A program made the position numbers and the translations under genes. A stretch of DNA of 64,000 bases from Streptomyces sp. WP-1. Lineage in GTDB: Bacteria; Actinomycetota; Actinomycetes; Streptomycetales; Streptomycetaceae. The notes under the pieces were generated by a model. It had not been told where the DNA came from, searched no databases, and was given only the letters and a program-made list of their open reading frames with translations. The stretch spans positions 4,898,001 through 4,962,000 of the forward strand of contig NZ_CP123923.1 of NCBI RefSeq assembly GCF_030450125.1, read 5' to 3'. Shown piece by piece: positions 61,813 to 64,000 of the stretch (the first letter of the stretch is position 1; each line of letters opens with the position of its first letter).

Positions 61813-61868
61813 GGCAGGGATCGTACCCCCTATTCGTCAGTGTGACGATTTCCGGGGTGCATGGCAGC

Positions 61869-62186
61869 ATGGGCACTGTGACGTCACCCGCGCCCGTAGA
61901 GATCGAACGCACCGAGTCGGCGGAGGAGGTCTTCGCCGTACCCGAACCCGACGTCCCCTGGGTCACCCTCGTGCACAACGACCCGGTCAACCTCATGAGC
62001 TATGTGACCTACGTCTTCCAGACGTACTTCGGCTACTCCAAGGACAAGGCCACCAAGCTCATGCTCGATGTCCACCACAAGGGCCGGGCGGTCGTCTCCA
62101 GCGGAACCCGCGAGGAGATGGAACGCGACGTGCAGGCGATGCACGGCTACGGTCTGTGGGCCACCCTCCAGCAGGACCGGAAGTAG
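61869..62186 (+). CDS. clpS: ATP-dependent Clp protease adaptor ClpS
   Basis: A 105-residue adaptor that binds N-degron substrates and hands them to ClpC/ClpA-ClpP. The core has [19 protein letters not shown] with the conserved Asn-Asp, [20 protein letters not shown] and the final GLWATLQQD. An N-terminal disordered tail ([18 protein letters not shown]) enters the ClpC pore. Start ATG 61869 is likely; GTG 61878 is the alternative. The DUF2017 gene follows 12 bases after. Confidence 0.94.
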   Translation: MGTVTSPAPVEIERTESAEEVFAVPEPDVPWVTLVHNDPVNLMSYVTYVFQTYFGYSKDKATKLMLDVHHKGRAVVSSGTREEMERDVQAMHGYGLWATLQQDRK

Positions 62187-62198
62187 CGACCCCATCCC

Positions 62199-62804
62199 AT
62201 GCCCGGACAATTCGAACCGCTCCCCGGCGGCGGCGCGGCCGTCGCCCTCGACGACGTCGAGATCTCCATCATCCGCTCGCTGGCCGTCCAGCTCCTGGAG
62301 CTGATCGGACCGGGCCCCGGCGAGGACGCCCCCAGCGACCCGCTCGCCGAGCTGTTCGCGGAGGGTCCGAGCGAGCCGCCCGCCGACCCGGTGCTGCGCC
62401 GGCTCTTCCCGGACGCGTACAGCGACCCGGAGAAGGCCCCGGACTCGCCCGCCCAGGCCGAGGAGCGGCGCGCGCACTCCGCCGAGTTCCGCCGCTTCAC
62501 GGAGAACGACCTCCGGGCCGGCAAGCGGGAGAACGCCCTCGCGGTGATCCGCAGCCTCGACGCGCTCGCCCCGGTGGACGAGGGCGGCGCCGTGCTGAAG
62601 CTGTCGCCCGAGGAGTCCCGGCGCTGGCTCGCCTCGCTCAACGATCTGCGCCTCGCGATCGGCTCCCGCCTGGAGATCGCGGACGACGACGACACCGAGC
62701 TGCTCTACCGGCTCCCCGACGAGGATCCGCGCAAGCCGATGGTGCTGGCCTATCTGTGGCTCGGCGGCCTCCAGGAAACCCTGGTGTCGACCCTCATGTC
62801 GTGA
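62199..62804 (+). CDS. DUF2017 protein
   Basis: A 201-residue actinobacterial protein co-transcribed with clpS (12-base gap). It starts with FEPLPGGGAAVALDDVEISI and has LFPDAYSD, a central acidic/charged helix (HSAEFRRFTENDLRAGKRE) and a C-terminal YLWLGGLQETLVSTLM. DUF2017 is commonly found with clpS, so a role in Clp adaptor control is plausible but unproven. A perfect hairpin ends the operon at 62822-62852. Confidence 0.92.
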   Translation: MPGQFEPLPGGGAAVALDDVEISIIRSLAVQLLELIGPGPGEDAPSDPLAELFAEGPSEPPADPVLRRLFPDAYSDPEKAPDSPAQAEERRAHSAEFRRFTENDLRAGKRENALAVIRSLDALAPVDEGGAVLKLSPEESRRWLASLNDLRLAIGSRLEIADDDDTELLYRLPDEDPRKPMVLAYLWLGGLQETLVSTLMS

Positions 62805-62821
62805 TTCCGGCGATCCCGGCG

Positions 62822-62852
62822 ATTTGCGCGTCCGCTCAGCGGACGCTCAAAT
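62822..62852 (+). terminator. Hairpin terminator after clpS-DUF2017
   Basis: ATTTG-C-GCGTCCG, loop CTCAG, CGGACGC-T-CAAAT form a 12-bp stem with one mismatch, 18 bases after the DUF2017 stop. Confidence 0.7.
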
Positions 62853-63130
62853 CCGGATAACGATCCCGTCACCGTTGCGGCCTGGTTTGCCGCATTCACC
62901 CGCTCTTTGTCCGCTTTTACCTGTGAAGCGCGCCACATTCCTCTCCCCCGATCAATATTGCGGCCGTGATAAATCTTCACGACCGCCCGGCGAACACCAC
63001 CCTTGTCCGCCGGGTGCGCCACCGAGCCGACGACCGTCGGCCAGGCATGAACTCCATCAATCCGGGGGGATTCGAAACCCGGTTCGCGGCCGACGAAAGG
63101 CACGGATCGGAATGGAGAAAGGCGCACCAC
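62853..63130 (+). promoter_or_regulatory. Upstream region of the amino-acid permease
   Basis: No gene was found. It is AT-richer than its surroundings around 62945-62985, with the palindrome CAATATTG and GTGA-N7-TCAC (GTGATAAATCTTCAC), each possibly part of an operator. TGCGGC / GCCGCA arms flank 62876-62893. Confidence 0.35.
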
Positions 63131-64000
63131 CATGACCTCAGCGCAGGTCGACCAGCGTCCCGACGGCTCCGAGCCCGCGCGGGCGGAGGGCGGCGAGGGC
63201 GAGGGTTATCAGCGCGGGCTCGGCTCCCGCCAGATCCAGATGATCGCCATCGGCGGTGCCATCGGCACCGGTCTGTTCCTCGGCGCGGGCAAGGGCATCT
63301 CCAAGGCGGGACCCAGCCTCATCCTGGCGTACGCCATCGCGGGCCTCGTCATCTTCTTCATCATGCGCGCGCTCGGCGAACTGCTGATGTACCGCCCGGT
63401 CTCCGGCTCGTTCTCGGAGTACGCGCGCGAGTTCATCGGTCCCTTCGCGGGCTTTGTCACCGGCTGGACGTACTGGCTGTTCTGGGTGGTCACCGGCATC
63501 ACCGAGGTGACCGCCGCGGCCGCCTACATGACGTACTGGTTCGACATTCCGCAATGGGCCTCGGCGCTGATCTTCACGTTCGTGCTCTACGCCGCCAACC
63601 TGATCTCCGTGAAGCTCTTCGGTGAGCTGGAGTTCTGGTTCTCCATGGTCAAGGTGACCGCGATCATCGGCATGATCCTGATCTGCGCGGGCATCCTGAC
63701 GATCGGCTTCTCCGACGCCGGCGACACCGCCTCGGTGAGCCACCTGTGGAACCAGGGCGGCTTCTTCCCGCACGGCATCGGCGGCACCCTGATGACGCTC
63801 CAGATGGTCATGTTCGCCTTCCTCGCCGTCGAGCTGGTCGGTGTCACCGCGGGCGAGTCCAAGGACCCCAAGAAGGTGCTGCCCAAGGCGATCAACACCG
63901 TGCCGTGGCGGATCGCCGTCTTCTACGTCGGCGCGCTGATCATGATCCTTTCGGTGGTGCCGTGGACCGAGTTCCACCCGGGCGTGAGCCCCTTCGTGGC
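63131..64000 (+). CDS. Amino-acid permease, AAT/APC family (3' end outside window)
   Basis: The first 290 residues of an APC-superfamily amino-acid/proton symporter. A short hydrophilic N-terminus is followed by the first span with the substrate motif GGAIGTGLFLGAGKGISKAG, and spans near LAYAIAGLVIFFIMRALGEL, the EYAREF-containing helix, TGITEVTAAAAYMTYW and LQMVMFAFLAVELVGVTAGE. It resembles GabP/AnsP/CycA-like carriers; the substrate cannot be decided. ATG 63131 follows GGAGAAAGG (63114-63122) closely. Confidence 0.92.

Overview
This window is a piece of a high-GC actinobacterial chromosome, almost certainly Streptomyces. The GC content is very high with GC-rich third codon positions, GTG and TTG starts are frequent, and it carries Streptomyces-type genes: the SsgA-like protein SsgG, a BldB/WhiJ-type DUF397 gene, twin Ser/Thr kinases, an LAETG sortase substrate and a DasR-type operator. 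From memory, the gene order (sugar ABC system, FHA-FtsK ATPase, pkaA-pkaB, prfB, ftsEX, S41 peptidase, smpB, ssrA, HelD-like helicase, malic enzyme, hup, murA, and so on to hppD, ssgG, an M6 protease, pncAB, clpS) matches the S. coelicolor chromosomal core around SCO2914-SCO2983. Most of the window is therefore conserved backbone with small decayed or accessory patches, not a large mobile island.

Layout. 1-5.2 kb: three tandem, paralogous GT2 glycosyltransferase / CDP-glycerol glycerophosphotransferase genes on the minus strand (teichoic-acid-like wall polymer synthesis). 5.4-6.9 kb: a NUDIX gene, then a decayed patch with a DUF397 gene, a beheaded HTH regulator and a gutted acetyltransferase. 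6.9-10.6 kb: a sugar ABC importer (lipoprotein and two permeases, no ATPase). 10.8-17.5 kb: a divergent FHA/FtsK-like ATPase and kinases pkaA and pkaB. 17.7-24.6 kb: prfB, an LAETG surface protein, ftsE-ftsX, an S41 protease, smpB and tmRNA, which together cover translation termination, ribosome rescue and cell-division signalling. 24.8-33.9 kb: a methyltransferase, a CGNR regulator, a HelD-like helicase, a probable small RNA, NAD-malic enzyme, HU, MurA, YqgE and a DUF3039 protein. 34.0-35.8 kb: an intracellular GH20 hexosaminidase behind a DasR-like site. 36.1-42.1 kb: a three-gene, translationally coupled molybdenum-hydroxylase-like operon with odd features. 42.3-46.4 kb: a SUKH-4 protein behind a DNA-damage-type promoter, tRNA-Cys, an RHH/Doc toxin-antitoxin pair and a DEAH helicase. 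46.6-53.7 kb: an IclR regulator, a Lon-domain protease, an Lrp regulator divergent from hppD, a TPR protein, a glycolate-oxidase-like FAD enzyme and ssgG. 53.9-64 kb: two RDD membrane proteins, a secreted M6 metalloprotease, NAD salvage (pncB-pncA), clpS-DUF2017 and the start of an amino-acid permease.

The most interesting signals are regulatory or degenerate. (i) Two perfect sigma-R-type promoters (GGGAAT-N18-GTT) were noticed; one lies before ssrA and the other starts a structured, terminator-ended untranslated unit between the helicase and malic enzyme, a good candidate for a thiol-stress small RNA. (ii) A perfect RecA-independent DNA-damage promoter (TTGTCAGTG-N8-TAGTGT) precedes the SUKH-4 gene. 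(iii) The molybdenum-hydroxylase large subunit lacks the catalytic Glu and the GGGFG motif, while its 2Fe-2S partner carries an approximately 720-residue disordered extension. (iv) One of the tandem TagF-like domains has lost its HGT histidine and related motifs.
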